Assembly (NCBI RefSeq): GCF_000422445.1
Contig: NZ_AULU01000003.1
Span: 496,001 to 560,000, forward strand
DNA: 64,000 nt
Source: Paenibacillus assamensis DSM 18201
Lineage (GTDB): Bacteria > Bacillota > Bacilli > Paenibacillales > Paenibacillaceae
Reading direction: 5' to 3'
In this document: positions 42,387 through 52,098 of the stretch, piece by piece
How positions within the stretch are numbered: the stretch's first letter is position 1
Layout of the letters: each line of letters opens with the position of its first letter
The notes under the pieces: model-generated
What the model was told of the DNA's origin: nothing
Database searches by the model: none
Seen by the model: only the letters and a program-made list of their open reading frames with translations
Position numbers and translations under genes: made by a program

Positions 42387-44006
42387 CTATTCTGCGTACA
42401 ATTTCTTACGAAGTTCTTTAATCTCGTCGCTCTCAAGGTATTCATCATAAGACGTTACGCGATCGATAATACCGTTCGGCGTAATCTCAATGATACGGTT
42501 CGCGATTGTCTGCATGAACTGATGGTCATGAGACGTGAACAACATCGTACCATCGAAGTCGATAAGTCCATTGTTGAGTGCCGTAATGGATTCTAGATCC
42601 AAGTGGTTCGTTGGCTCATCCAACAGAAGCACGTTTGCACCTGTCATCATCATTTTAGACAACATACAGCGAACTTTCTCTCCCCCGGACAATACGCTTG
42701 CTTTCTTCAATGCTTCTTCGCCTGAGAATAGCATACGACCCAGGAATCCACGCAAGAACGTCTCGTCTTGATCTTTGGAATACTGACGAAGCCAGTCTAC
42801 CAAAGAATCGTTCACGCCATCGAAGTACACCGAGTTGTCTTTCGGGAAATAAGCTTGCGATGTTGTAATTCCCCAGCTGAATGTACCAGCATCAGGTTCT
42901 ACTTCACCCATCAAAATTTGCATCAATGTTGTTTTGATTAGACCGTTTGGTCCAACAAGTGCGATCTTGTCGCCTTTGTTAACAATAAGGTGCAAGTTCT
43001 CGAACAGCTTCTCGCCTTCAACTGTTTTGGACAAGCCTTCGATCGTAAGAAGCTGCTTACCAGCTTCGCGGTCAGACTTGAAGTTGATGAACGGATATTT
43101 ACGGTTCGAAGGACGAATGTCGTCAAGTGTAATCTTGTCGAGCATTTTCTTACGAGAAGTTGCTTGCTTGGACTTGGATGCATTCGCGCTAAAGCGCTGG
43201 ATGAACGCCTGCAATTCCTTAATCTTCTCTTCCTTCTTCTTGTTCTGGTCACGCATCATCGTTTGTGCCAATTGGCTGGACTCGTACCAGAAGTCATAGT
43301 TACCTGCATAAAGCTGAATCTTACCGAAGTCGATGTCAGCAATGTGCGTACAAACTTTGTTCAAGAAGTGACGGTCATGGGATACTACAATAACTGTACC
43401 TTCATAATCCATCAAGAAGCTCTCCAACCACTTAATGGATTCTAGATCCAAGTGGTTCGTCGGCTCATCAAGGAGCAAGATGTTCGGACGACCGAACAAA
43501 GCTTGCGCCAAGAGAACGCGAACTTTCTCGCTGCCATCAATTTCAGACATAAGCTTGTCGTGCCAGTCTCTATGAATGCCTAGACCGATCAACATCTCTG
43601 CTGCGTCAGACTCTGCTTCCCAACCGTTAAGTTCTGCGAATTCGCCTTCCAACTCACCCGCACGCATACCGTCTTCTTCAGTAAAGTCTGTCTTTGCATA
43701 CAACGCATCTTTCTCTTTCATGATCGAGTAAAGACGCTCGTGTCCCATCATAACTGTATCAAGTACTTTGAACTCGTCATATGCATAATGGTCCTGCTTC
43801 AATACGGATAAGCGGTCGCTTGACGCAATGTGTACATCGCCGCTGTTTGGCTCGATTTCACCAGATAATATTTTTAAAAAGGTCGATTTGCCAGCACCGT
43901 TAGCACCGATAAGCCCGTAGCAGTTGCCCGGCGTGAACTTAATATTCACATCTTCGAACAATGCGCGCTTGCCGTAACGAAGCGTAACGCCTGTCGTATT
44001 AATCAT
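42387..44006 (-). CDS. ykpA: ABC-F ATPase of the YkpA/YbiT type
   Basis: About 539 residues from ATG 44006 (MINTTGVTLRYGKRALFEDV), the usual length. There are two ATP-binding domains and no membrane segment. Domain 1 has Walker A GANGAGKST and LLLDEPTNHLDL, with the subfamily's modified signature MSEIDGSEKVRVLLAQ. The linker contains SANASKSKQATSRKKML. Domain 2 has GEEALKKASVLSGGEKVRCML and LLLDEPTNHLDLESITAL. The second Walker A is altered (GPNGLIKTT, with Ile instead of the Gly before Lys), so domain 2 may bind ATP differently. ABC-F proteins bind the ribosomal E site and relieve stalling. Confidence 0.9.
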   Translation of the reverse strand: MINTTGVTLRYGKRALFEDVNIKFTPGNCYGLIGANGAGKSTFLKILSGEIEPNSGDVHIASSDRLSVLKQDHYAYDEFKVLDTVMMGHERLYSIMKEKDALYAKTDFTEEDGMRAGELEGEFAELNGWEAESDAAEMLIGLGIHRDWHDKLMSEIDGSEKVRVLLAQALFGRPNILLLDEPTNHLDLESIKWLESFLMDYEGTVIVVSHDRHFLNKVCTHIADIDFGKIQLYAGNYDFWYESSQLAQTMMRDQNKKKEEKIKELQAFIQRFSANASKSKQATSRKKMLDKITLDDIRPSNRKYPFINFKSDREAGKQLLTIEGLSKTVEGEKLFENLHLIVNKGDKIALVGPNGLIKTTLMQILMGEVEPDAGTFSWGITTSQAYFPKDNSVYFDGVNDSLVDWLRQYSKDQDETFLRGFLGRMLFSGEEALKKASVLSGGEKVRCMLSKMMMTGANVLLLDEPTNHLDLESITALNNGLIDFDGTMLFTSHDHQFMQTIANRIIEITPNGIIDRVTSYDEYLESDEIKELRKKLYAE

Positions 44007-44264
44007 CGTTAAACCGTCCCCTATTCTTAATAGTCTTAAGCGAACATTATAACACATTTAAATGAAAAAAGCATGAAACCAAATAGAAACAAAATGAATG
44101 CCAAATATTGATTGTTATTGTTAGCTTTATGGAGAAAAACAAATGTAAATGAGTTTATTTGGTGCATATATTTGATTTTCAGATAGCTAAGTAAGCGTAG
44201 AACTATGTCAGATGGGCGAGTAGTTCTACTTATTAAGTGACCAACTAGACGGATTATGGTGGAA

Positions 44265-44445
44265 TGGACAAATGTGCAGTTAAATAAAGCAGAAAACGTA
44301 ATTTTCCGATAAATAAAGACAAAAATGCAGTTATTTTTATCGATTAGACTCTATTTACGAAAAAGTCGCTAAAATAAATGCACTTTTGTCCAGAAGATCC
44401 CCAAATACGGACATTTCCAGACAAATTACCTGCATTTTTGTCAGT
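44265..44445. repeat. Palindromic AT-rich intergenic element
   Basis: GACAAAAATGCAG (44318-44330) and its exact inverse CTGCATTTTTGTC (44430-44442) flank a core with TTTATTT motifs. A second inverted pair, GGACAAATGTGC and GCACTTTTGTCC, is offset. The block has no coding potential and looks like a non-autonomous repeat of Paenibacillus genomes. The rest of 44007-44860 shows no convincing gene. Confidence 0.6.
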
Positions 44446-44941
44446 TCGGTGCATCAACTCGATCAGAACGATTCTTATGCTGGATTCGTGCAGTACATCC
44501 ACTCTATCGGAGCGATACATAACACTCCATTATTGTAGTAAATTCATTGGTTAGGAGCGCGATTCCTATACTCAATTCGTACGATGCCACACTTAAGCCG
44601 CTCTGCTGTTAACTTATTTGGGAATACACATCTTTCCATGTTATTTTACAGAAGCTATAATAAAAGTATCTAACAAGAAAGTGAGTGATGTTATATGAGC
44701 ACCGTTTTTAATATGAGGGAGATTCCGTTGGCCCCTTAGCACTTCGTGCAACCGAATGTATGATGCTTGCCTGACTATGAAAGCCAGGATGATCGTCATG
44801 CCAAAACCAATTGTTTGAATACGTGCTGCACGTAGAGAAAAAAATAATACTACCGCTAAGGTGTATCCAAGCGGGATTCTCCCATTTACTTGTGTCGTTC
44901 TGTCACTTATGTCTAATCCAACACACAAAGGGAGAATCACA

Positions 44942-46438
44942 TTGAACCAATTTAATGTTAATGCAAATGAATCACATGAACAGGCAGCAAATTTTACAGA
45001 CGAGAATAACGATACGAATACTTTAAATTTTGAAAATATAGGTCATCCCGATGCTTGCTCATCAAATGCAGAGGGTACAGCAGACGTCGAGGCGCCACAG
45101 GTGACTGATAAAGACAAAGATGCTAATAACGCTAATGACGGTGATGACAGCAAACAAACATCAGGCTTGCTAGCGAATGTAACTGAGTCTTTGAGCGTTG
45201 GTGCGTTGGCTGACAGCGCCGCAGTTGGCGACGGTGCAGTTGGTGACGACGCGGTAGGCGGCGATACAGTTGGAGGCAGTGCAACTGACGCGGCGCAAGC
45301 GTTGAATTACACGCTGGAAGCGCTTGGCTGGGACGAATCCTGGGACGCAGCATGGCGTGCTTGGGAGGAGTCCATGCCCGAAGCGGTGCATCGCCGCTAC
45401 AGGGAAGCATGGGTACCGGCGCGCGTGGCGCTATCGCACAAGCGCCTGTACCGCGTGTTCGGCGCCGGCGGCGAATGGCTCGCCGAGCCGTCAGGCCAAG
45501 CGCGGGCGAGCATGCTGACGCCTGCGGATTGGCCGGCTGTGGGCGACTGGGTTGCTGTCGTCCCACGGCCAGCCGATGGCCGCGCAGTGCTCGCAGGCGT
45601 GCTGCCGCGGCGCACGCGCTTCGCGCGCAAAGTCGCGGGCTCGCGGTCCGACGCACAGGTCGTCGCGGCCAATGCCGATACGGCATTGCTCGTCACATCG
45701 ATGACGAGCGACTTCGAGCCGCGGCGGCTGGAGCGATATGCCGCGCTTGCTTACGACAGCGGGGCTATGCCAGCTGTCGTGCTCACCAAAGCAGACGCAG
45801 TCGCTGACGCTGCGGAACAATCCGCATTCGTCGCACAGGCGATGCAGGCAGTGCCAGGCGCCGACGTGTTCACCGTGTCAGCACAGAACGGCACAGGCAT
45901 CGACCTCCTACTTGCCTATTTAGCACCCGGCTCAACCATCGTACTTGTCGGCTCCTCCGGAGTAGGCAAGTCCACGCTCGCGAACGCCCTAACAGGCTCC
46001 ACGAGAATGGCAACGCAAGCTGTACGTGAAGACGACAATCGAGGTCGCCATACGACAACACATCGCGAACTAATGGCACTTCCTAACGGGTCGTGGCTCA
46101 TCGACACACCGGGTATGCGCGAGGTCGGTCTCGTTACAGGAAGCGATGAAGAATTTGGTCACGGCATTACGCAAACGTTTCAAGATGTTGAATCGTTCGC
46201 TGAACATTGCCGCTATCGCGACTGCCGTCATGAACAGGAGCCCGGCTGCGCAGTAAACACTGCTATCGAAACAGGTGAATTGGAGCCAGGTCGCTTGCAG
46301 GCTTATCGTAAGCTCCAACGTGAACTGGCTTATGCAGAACGCCGCGAAAACTCACAGGCTAGGCGGGTTATGAATGAGGCGGCGAAAAAGCTCTCTAAAC
46401 ATGTGAAAGCTGCGCAGCGCCATAAAACGAAGCGGTAA
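44942..46438 (+). CDS. rsgA: Ribosome small subunit-dependent GTPase RsgA with acidic extension
   Basis: 498 residues from TTG 44942 (AAAGGGAG upstream). The GTPase is circularly permuted as in RsgA: VLTKADAV (G4), then Walker A LVGSSGVGKSTL, then DTPGMREVG (G3). The zinc-binding motif CRYRDCRHEQEPGC and the basic C-terminus follow. The OB-fold lies at about 140-240. RsgA checks 30S maturation. The first about 115 residues are an acidic, low-complexity extension rich in Asp/Ala/Gly (AVGDGAVGDDAVGGDTVGG), absent in ordinary RsgA (about 290-360 residues). From about 45.2 to 45.9 kb the gene is much more GC-rich than the neighbourhood. Confidence 0.92.
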   Translation: MNQFNVNANESHEQAANFTDENNDTNTLNFENIGHPDACSSNAEGTADVEAPQVTDKDKDANNANDGDDSKQTSGLLANVTESLSVGALADSAAVGDGAVGDDAVGGDTVGGSATDAAQALNYTLEALGWDESWDAAWRAWEESMPEAVHRRYREAWVPARVALSHKRLYRVFGAGGEWLAEPSGQARASMLTPADWPAVGDWVAVVPRPADGRAVLAGVLPRRTRFARKVAGSRSDAQVVAANADTALLVTSMTSDFEPRRLERYAALAYDSGAMPAVVLTKADAVADAAEQSAFVAQAMQAVPGADVFTVSAQNGTGIDLLLAYLAPGSTIVLVGSSGVGKSTLANALTGSTRMATQAVREDDNRGRHTTTHRELMALPNGSWLIDTPGMREVGLVTGSDEEFGHGITQTFQDVESFAEHCRYRDCRHEQEPGCAVNTAIETGELEPGRLQAYRKLQRELAYAERRENSQARRVMNEAAKKLSKHVKAAQRHKTKR

Positions 46439-46544
46439 TTCACATATTGGTAAGAATCCATTCGTGTTCTTATTTAATTCGAAGCTCAATATGCAAGTAA
46501 TGCTATAAAAATGGAACACAATCAATAAAGCTTCAAACACTATC

Positions 46545-46606
46545 AAATAGGGCTATCCTCAGCAACTAGATCGATCAAGCTGCTATAGGATAGCCCTATT
46601 ATTTTA
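46545..46606 (+). terminator. Terminator after rsgA
   Basis: The arms ATAGGGCTATCCT and AGGATAGCCCTAT enclose a loop of about 30 nt and are followed by TATTTTAT. It lies about 110 bp after the rsgA stop codon. Confidence 0.75.
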
Positions 46607-46617
46607 TATACGACTAG

Positions 46618-46800
46618 GAACTTTTGGGTTTAGCTTTCGGCTTTTAGTTTTTGGTTTTTGGTTTTTAGCTTTGGGCTTAGGCTTTTGACACTCGGCACTT
46701 AGCATTTGACTGATAGAAGTTGCACTTATCTCTTTCTCGTTTTTCTTTAAGTTTTAGCACTTAGCGTACTTAGCGTTCAACACTTAACTTTCAGTACTTT
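46618..46800. repeat. Degenerate low-complexity repeat stretch
   Basis: The stretch is built from variations of TTTTGGTTTT, TTAGCTTT and CACTTAGCRTT (for example GGTTTTTGGTTTTTAGC, then several ACTTAGC copies). It is G+T-rich on the plus strand, has no coding potential and lies between two genes. No further gene is seen in 46439-46953. Confidence 0.6.
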
Positions 46801-46953
46801 GCCCTCAAGTCTATCCATATTGCAATCAGAATCAATCAGAATCCAACCCAAGGCCCGCTTAACCCTTTCAAGCCCCACTTCTAACTTGTTACCTTCACAT
46901 GCCGCCCATAGTTCAGCAAGGTGGTTCACTACCCGATTCCACAGGCAACTGTA

Positions 46954-48027
46954 TTACGCTTCACTGCCCGATATTATAGGCAGCTGCGCGCCCTCCCACA
47001 TGTCACCTAGCATGAGCAAGCGTACACGTTCAGGCTCAATACCTAGACGCTCTCGCTCTGCCATTAAGCGGTCTATCGCTTCTTTTGGCGTATCATCCGC
47101 CAATTTGAAAGCACCGTAATGCATCGGTATCATCAGCTTAGCACGTACATCTAGAAATGCTTGCAGCGCTTCTTCTGGATTAACATGCTGCGCATTCATA
47201 AACCATTCCGGCTCGTAAGCGCCAATTGGCATCAAGGCTACATCAATATCGAACCGCTCTCCGATTTCTTTGAACCCGCGAAAGTATCCGCTGTCCCCAG
47301 CAAAGTAGAGCGTGCTTACATCATCTACATGCTTCGCAGCATCTGTTTTATAGCTAATTCGCTTCTCCACTGTTTCCTCGGATCGGTCTAGATTTGCGAA
47401 CGGTTCGTTCTCATCCACATCCCCCCCGCGTTCCAGCACATATCCACCCCAGTGCGAGCGATTCATATCGGTCAAAGAGCGTCTAGTCCAGTGCTGAGCA
47501 GGCACGAATGTTATGGAAACTTGATCCACTTGGATCGATTCCCACCACTTCAGTTCCATAATATTTCGGAATCCTTTACGGGCCAATTTCCCTTTTAAAC
47601 CGGCAGGAACAATAATAATCGTTTGCTCTGTAACGAGTTGACGAAGAGACGCAACATGCAAATGGTCGTAATGGGAATGAGAAATCAATACAACATCCAG
47701 TTCAGGCATGTCCTGTATCGGAATACCTGGAGGGCTTAGCCTTTTCTCTAATGCCATTTTCATCGCCCATACCGGATCAGTAACGATATTAAGTCCCCCG
47801 ATTTGCAGTAAAAAGGTAGAATGACCAATCCAAGTAATCGTCGTATTCGATCGATTGTCGTTCAATGCAGCCAAGTTAGGCTCCACATGAGGAATGACGT
47901 AGGAATAGTCCTTCTTGCGGAGACGCAAACGTCGCTCCGAACGCCAACGCTTGAACTGCTTCCACGTCTTCTCGGTCATAACGTTATCCATATTGTGATA
48001 TTTCCGAGTTGTTCTAGAGCGTAACAT
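46954..48027 (-). CDS. MBL-fold metal-dependent hydrolase (NAPE-PLD-like)
   Basis: A 357-residue protein with the metallo-beta-lactamase fold. The first strand (ITWIGHSTFLLQIGG), LISHSHYDHLHVASL (metal ligands HxHxDH), PAQHW, FAGDSGYFRGFKEIG (Asp ligand) and IPMHYGAFKL (last His) are in order. The pattern resembles the UlaG/NAPE-PLD branch rather than beta-lactamases. The basic N-terminal stretch (KQFKRWRSERRLRLRKK) could associate with membranes. The substrate is unknown; hydrolysis of a phospholipid or other phosphodiester is a guess. GGAGAGGTG precedes ATG 48027. The upstream gap 48028-48367 holds no recognised feature. Confidence 0.85.
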   Translation of the reverse strand: MLRSRTTRKYHNMDNVMTEKTWKQFKRWRSERRLRLRKKDYSYVIPHVEPNLAALNDNRSNTTITWIGHSTFLLQIGGLNIVTDPVWAMKMALEKRLSPPGIPIQDMPELDVVLISHSHYDHLHVASLRQLVTEQTIIIVPAGLKGKLARKGFRNIMELKWWESIQVDQVSITFVPAQHWTRRSLTDMNRSHWGGYVLERGGDVDENEPFANLDRSEETVEKRISYKTDAAKHVDDVSTLYFAGDSGYFRGFKEIGERFDIDVALMPIGAYEPEWFMNAQHVNPEEALQAFLDVRAKLMIPMHYGAFKLADDTPKEAIDRLMAERERLGIEPERVRLLMLGDMWEGAQLPIISGSEA

Positions 48028-48367
48028 GCCTTCACCTCTCCGTTATTTATGTTAACCATATTTACCTTACACGCACTATTGTTCTATGTTTTCATCTAAA
48101 AATGAGCAAACTTATTATAAAATAACGCACCTGTTAATCAATTAAATTATACGTGTACAAACAGCTCGCGAATGCGATCATAGAACAGGTATTATTCACT
48201 GACACTCATTGTTGTACTATCGTATCATGTGAGGAACGTCATTTCCAACGACACTCCAATATGCTTGTTAAGTACGTTATACCCCTACTTCGGCTACTTG
48301 ATTCATTGTAGCCTCACGCTCATTCATGTACAATAAATGTACTCGCATCAAGTAAGGAGGATTCTAG

Positions 48368-49498
48368 ATGAAACTCATTCGTATCGAACCTACACCAAGT
48401 CCAAATAGTATGAAGCTTGACTTGGACGAGCGACTGGAAGAAGGCGTTAGACGTACGTATACGCCCGAGCACAAACAAAATGCGCCTCGTTTGATTCAAC
48501 AATTATTAGAAATTGACGGCGTAAAGAGTCTGTTCCATACCGCTGACTTTATTGCGCTTGATCGCAAGCCAAGTCACGATTGGGCTGTCATCTTACGTCA
48601 AGTTCAAGATATATTTGGCTGGTCTCAAGAACAAGGTTCTGCATCTGAAGAAGAGCCTGGAAACTATAGCTTCGGAGAGGCACATGTATATGTGCAATAT
48701 TTCCGTGGAATCCCGATGCAAATTCGTGTCCAAGCGGGCGGGCAAGAAGAGCGCATTGGTCTAAGTGAACGATTCGTGAAGGCTGTCCAAGAAGTTGCCA
48801 GCGCTACCTTGATCAAAGAGCGCAAGCTTAGCGTATATGGCACTCGCTACGGTGATCTTCCGACGATTGCACGTGAAGTTGAGCAAGAACTCGAGGCAAC
48901 ATACACGGATGAGAGACTTCAGTCTGTCATCAAGCAAGCAATCGAGTCGAAGCAATCCAACGAGCCATTCGTTGAGGAGCGCATTGCTTGGGATCAAGCT
49001 GCTATCGAAGCTGGACTTCAAGATAGCGACTGGCGCAAGCGCTATGCTGCACTGGAACAGTTGGAACCAGAGGCAGCTAATTTGCCGCTGTTGGAGAAGT
49101 TGATCGAAGATGAACATAGCCAAATTCGCCGCCAAGTAGTCGTCTATCTCGGGGAGATTAAGACTGACGAGGTTATGCCACTGTTAATCCACGCCTTAAA
49201 GGATGCTTCCGTGAGCGTAAGACGAACAGCCGGCGATACATTATCTGATATCGGTGATATTCAAGCGATGGAACCGATGATTACCGCGTTGAAAGATAAG
49301 AACAAACTTGTTCGCTGGCGTGCTGCCCGCTACCTGTACGATCTAGGGGATGAGCGTGCTGTACAAGCGTTAACGGACGCTCAGGAAGATACTGAGTTCG
49401 AGGTTGCCTTGCAATCCCGTATGGCTTTGGAACGAATCCAGTCTGGCGAAGAAGCAGCGGGTACAGTATGGCAGCAAATGACGCGTGCTCGAGAATAA
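48368..49498 (+). CDS. CvfC-like protein: Nfu-N domain plus HEAT repeats
   Basis: A 376-residue protein. The N-terminal domain MKLIRIEPTPSPNSMKLDLDE resembles the scaffold N-domain of Nfu proteins. The C-terminal half (about 205-370) consists of HEAT/PBS-lyase-like repeats (RKRYAALEQLEPEAANLPLLEKLI, IRRQVVVYLGEIKTDEVMPLL, VSVRRTAGDTLSDIGDIQAMEPM). This is the organisation of S. aureus conserved virulence factor C and B. subtilis YpgR. The function is unresolved. AAGGAGG precedes ATG 48368, and a terminator follows at 49577. Confidence 0.85.
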   Translation: MKLIRIEPTPSPNSMKLDLDERLEEGVRRTYTPEHKQNAPRLIQQLLEIDGVKSLFHTADFIALDRKPSHDWAVILRQVQDIFGWSQEQGSASEEEPGNYSFGEAHVYVQYFRGIPMQIRVQAGGQEERIGLSERFVKAVQEVASATLIKERKLSVYGTRYGDLPTIAREVEQELEATYTDERLQSVIKQAIESKQSNEPFVEERIAWDQAAIEAGLQDSDWRKRYAALEQLEPEAANLPLLEKLIEDEHSQIRRQVVVYLGEIKTDEVMPLLIHALKDASVSVRRTAGDTLSDIGDIQAMEPMITALKDKNKLVRWRAARYLYDLGDERAVQALTDAQEDTEFEVALQSRMALERIQSGEEAAGTVWQQMTRARE

Positions 49499-49576
49499 TC
49501 TGACTTTTCAAGTTTCTACGTAAGTAGAAAACATAAATAATAAATAACATCTAACATACCCTATCATGAAAGAACG

Positions 49577-49614
49577 AAGCTGACGACGATACTCAACCGA
49601 CGTCAGCTTTTTTC
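49577..49614 (+). terminator. Terminator of the CvfC-like gene
   Basis: A perfect 9-bp stem (AAGCTGACG/CGTCAGCTT) is followed by TTTTTC. Confidence 0.85.
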
Positions 49615-49665
49615 AATTCCAACCATTTTTCAGTCGTTCTAACCTAATAAATTGAGGTAAAAGAG

Positions 49666-49851
49666 ATGCGAACATTCAATATTTGGTTTGTTTTTATATG
49701 TGGATTTTCAGGACTGACGCTAGGTATCTATCAGCTCATTCATGCCATTAACAACGATGGCTCCATCACAATGCCCATCATAAACATCATTCTGTGGAGC
49801 ATCTATATCCTATCTATCTATTACAGCATAAAAACAAAAAAGCACCCTTAG
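49666..49851 (+). CDS. Small two-helix membrane protein, unknown
   Basis: 61 residues with two hydrophobic segments (about 6-25 and 37-54) and a basic end (KTKKHP). The AGGTAAAAGAG before ATG 49666 is a weak ribosome site. The gene lies between two terminators, which supports a separate transcript. I do not recognise it. Confidence 0.55.
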   Translation: MRTFNIWFVFICGFSGLTLGIYQLIHAINNDGSITMPIINIILWSIYILSIYYSIKTKKHP

Positions 49852-49915
49852 TTCTTGCCATGGATTAGCATAGGATAGCCCTATGTCCATGTCTAAGGGT
49901 GCACATTATTTTACT
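49839..49915 (+). terminator. Terminator overlapping the end of the small membrane-protein gene
   Basis: The arms GCACCCTTA and TAAGGGTGC enclose an inner stem (ATAGGATAGCCCTAT). ATTATTTTA follows. Confidence 0.55.
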
Positions 49916-49969
49916 TATGGAAGCTCTACCGGTTACTGAACTCTTCTTCTAATGTATCCACTTCCATCC

Positions 49970-51943
49970 TTACGATTCCAACTTATAACGGCTTGTCACC
50001 TGCTGCAAGTCATCCGCAATAGAGGCCAAATGATTAGCAGAAGCAGCAATATCCTGCATCGCCGCATTTTGCTGCTCACTTACCGCAGCCAGCGTCTCAA
50101 TCTCCGCAGCTACTTTTTCCGTCACTTCAAGCGATCCGTCGAATGAATGAATCATTTCACGATTCGTGTGTGCCAGATCCTCACTCACCGCAGCTGCATT
50201 CGTCAACTGCTCGCTAACCGCCTGAATTACTTCAAACATTTCTGTCAAACGCTCTGTAAGTGAGTTCGTGAGCTGTTTGCCCCCGTTAACCGACTCTGTT
50301 CCTTCGACCATCGCTTGTGCAACTGCATCTGTCCGAATGCCAATCTCTTCAACTAATGCTGTAATTTGTTCCGTCGCCTGCTGGGCTTGTCCCGCTAATT
50401 TGCGAACTTCGTTCGCTACGACTGCAAAGCCCCTACCTTGCTCACCGGCATGTGCAGCTTCAATTGCTGCATTCAACGCAAGCAGGTGAATTTGCTGAGA
50501 CAAGTTCTGTATAAATCCGACGATCGTTTGTATCGTTTTGGATTTCTCCTGCAAAGCATCCGTTTCCGTCTGAACCTGATGTGTATTATCCATAATCGTT
50601 GACATCTGTTCATTTACGACACGTAAGGAATGCTCCCCCTCCACTGCCCAAGATTGAATCTGATTTGCATGGGCAGCAGAATGTTGTACAAGTTCGACGA
50701 CATTCCGTAGTTTACCGTCAGCTTGAGAAGCCATCTCGTTAACACTTATTAACTCCTTTTTCATACGATCAGAACGGTTATTGATCTCTTCGTAAGAAGC
50801 TGCTACTTGTTGTAGCGATGCTACGTTCTCCTCTGAATTGGCTGACAACTGTTCCGAGGAAGCTGCTAATGTATTCGCTGTATCTCGAAGCTCACGCATT
50901 ACATTTGCTAGTGACAATGCCATTGTATTGAATTGACTTTCCAACATCCCAATCTCATCATTACGCTGGCTCGTGTTCACCCGAACATCCAACTCACCAT
51001 CCGCAATTCGCTTCGACATTTGCTGAAGACGAATAATAGGCAGTAGAATCGATTGAATAAAGGCAATTACGCCGATAGATATAAATAGTAAAATAAGTCC
51101 CAAATAGAGAAGCGCTTCTCGATACAGTTGATTCTGTACTTGTTTAATCTCCCCTTCATCCATAACCCCAACGACATTAAGCTTCAACTTATTGTCGCGG
51201 TTAAAGGAAACAAACATTTCAGCCTGCTCACTGTCTACCATAAGCTCTCCTTGCGGGGACGCCATCAGAGCAGCATACGCTTCTCCTTCTAGGATTGAAC
51301 CTGGCGGATAATCAGGATGAACAATAACTTGGTTGAATTCATCCAAAAGTGCAATATATCCATTTTCACCAATCTTAAAGCTCGAAGCCATCTCTGCCAA
51401 TCGCAGTGTATTTACATCCAGCCCCATCACACCGCTGCCATCGCTCAATGTACGCGAGAACGTAATGACCATCCTTCCTTCACTATCCTTACGGACTTTG
51501 GAAGTAATAATTTTGCTTGGCTGGGCTAACGCTTCGGTATACCACGGCTGTTTATTATAGCTTTCTGCTCCTTGCACACCATCACTATGATGCAGTCTGC
51601 CATCGAGCACTACATAGGAGGCAAGAATTTTATCGGTGTCCTTATCCATTGTGGTCAATCTAAATTGCAGTTGAGCATCATTCGTTCGGATATCCGGCAA
51701 TGATTTCTCCAAGGCTTGAAAAGCAAATACGTAGTCATCGAACATCGCGTTAATGGATTCGGTCATCGTTCCAGACATTTTTGTAACTTGCGACTTCTGA
51801 GATGTAGACAATTCATTTGTAGCGCTGTTCGTAAGCATCCAGATAAGGCCAATAGTAGGTAGTAAAATCAGTGTGAAAATAACTACTGAAACTTTCTTCT
51901 TAAGTGAGTTGCCAATTGTCCATGTACGTAGATTGAGTTTCAA
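49970..51943 (-). CDS. Methyl-accepting chemotaxis protein with extracellular dCache-type sensor
   Basis: A 657-residue chemoreceptor. TM1 (about 18-36) is followed by an extracellular domain (about 40-275) with the dCache signature [11 protein letters not shown] and [17 protein letters not shown], and then TM2 (about 280-302). A HAMP domain follows ([18 protein letters not shown]), then the cytoplasmic signalling hairpin with [34 protein letters not shown], the universally conserved tip. The ligand is probably a small molecule such as an amino acid. TTG 51943 is the start, with AAAGGGGTAAGG upstream. Chemoreceptors act with CheA/CheW at the cell pole. Confidence 0.92.
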   Translation of the reverse strand: MKLNLRTWTIGNSLKKKVSVVIFTLILLPTIGLIWMLTNSATNELSTSQKSQVTKMSGTMTESINAMFDDYVFAFQALEKSLPDIRTNDAQLQFRLTTMDKDTDKILASYVVLDGRLHHSDGVQGAESYNKQPWYTEALAQPSKIITSKVRKDSEGRMVITFSRTLSDGSGVMGLDVNTLRLAEMASSFKIGENGYIALLDEFNQVIVHPDYPPGSILEGEAYAALMASPQGELMVDSEQAEMFVSFNRDNKLKLNVVGVMDEGEIKQVQNQLYREALLYLGLILLFISIGVIAFIQSILLPIIRLQQMSKRIADGELDVRVNTSQRNDEIGMLESQFNTMALSLANVMRELRDTANTLAASSEQLSANSEENVASLQQVAASYEEINNRSDRMKKELISVNEMASQADGKLRNVVELVQHSAAHANQIQSWAVEGEHSLRVVNEQMSTIMDNTHQVQTETDALQEKSKTIQTIVGFIQNLSQQIHLLALNAAIEAAHAGEQGRGFAVVANEVRKLAGQAQQATEQITALVEEIGIRTDAVAQAMVEGTESVNGGKQLTNSLTERLTEMFEVIQAVSEQLTNAAAVSEDLAHTNREMIHSFDGSLEVTEKVAAEIETLAAVSEQQNAAMQDIAASANHLASIADDLQQVTSRYKLES

Positions 51944-52098
51944 GGCCCTTACCCCTTTGTCTCCGATTAGTAGTTTCCATAGATGCCCATACTATATATA
52001 TCGGTAATTCGACAAAAATGTATAGAAGACCTTTCCATCCATTTTACAATATGTAACACTTTATAATTGATTTCTTCCTTCGGTTGTTGGTTGAACAG

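Noticed and set aside
44641-44940. 99-residue hydrophobic ORF upstream of rsgA on the minus strand
   Set aside because: It overlaps the rsgA start region, has no ribosome site and no recognisable family; a decayed membrane-protein fragment is possible but unsupported.
45132-46318. Several long open frames opposite or inside rsgA
   Set aside because: They result from the high GC content of this part of rsgA; none has family motifs.
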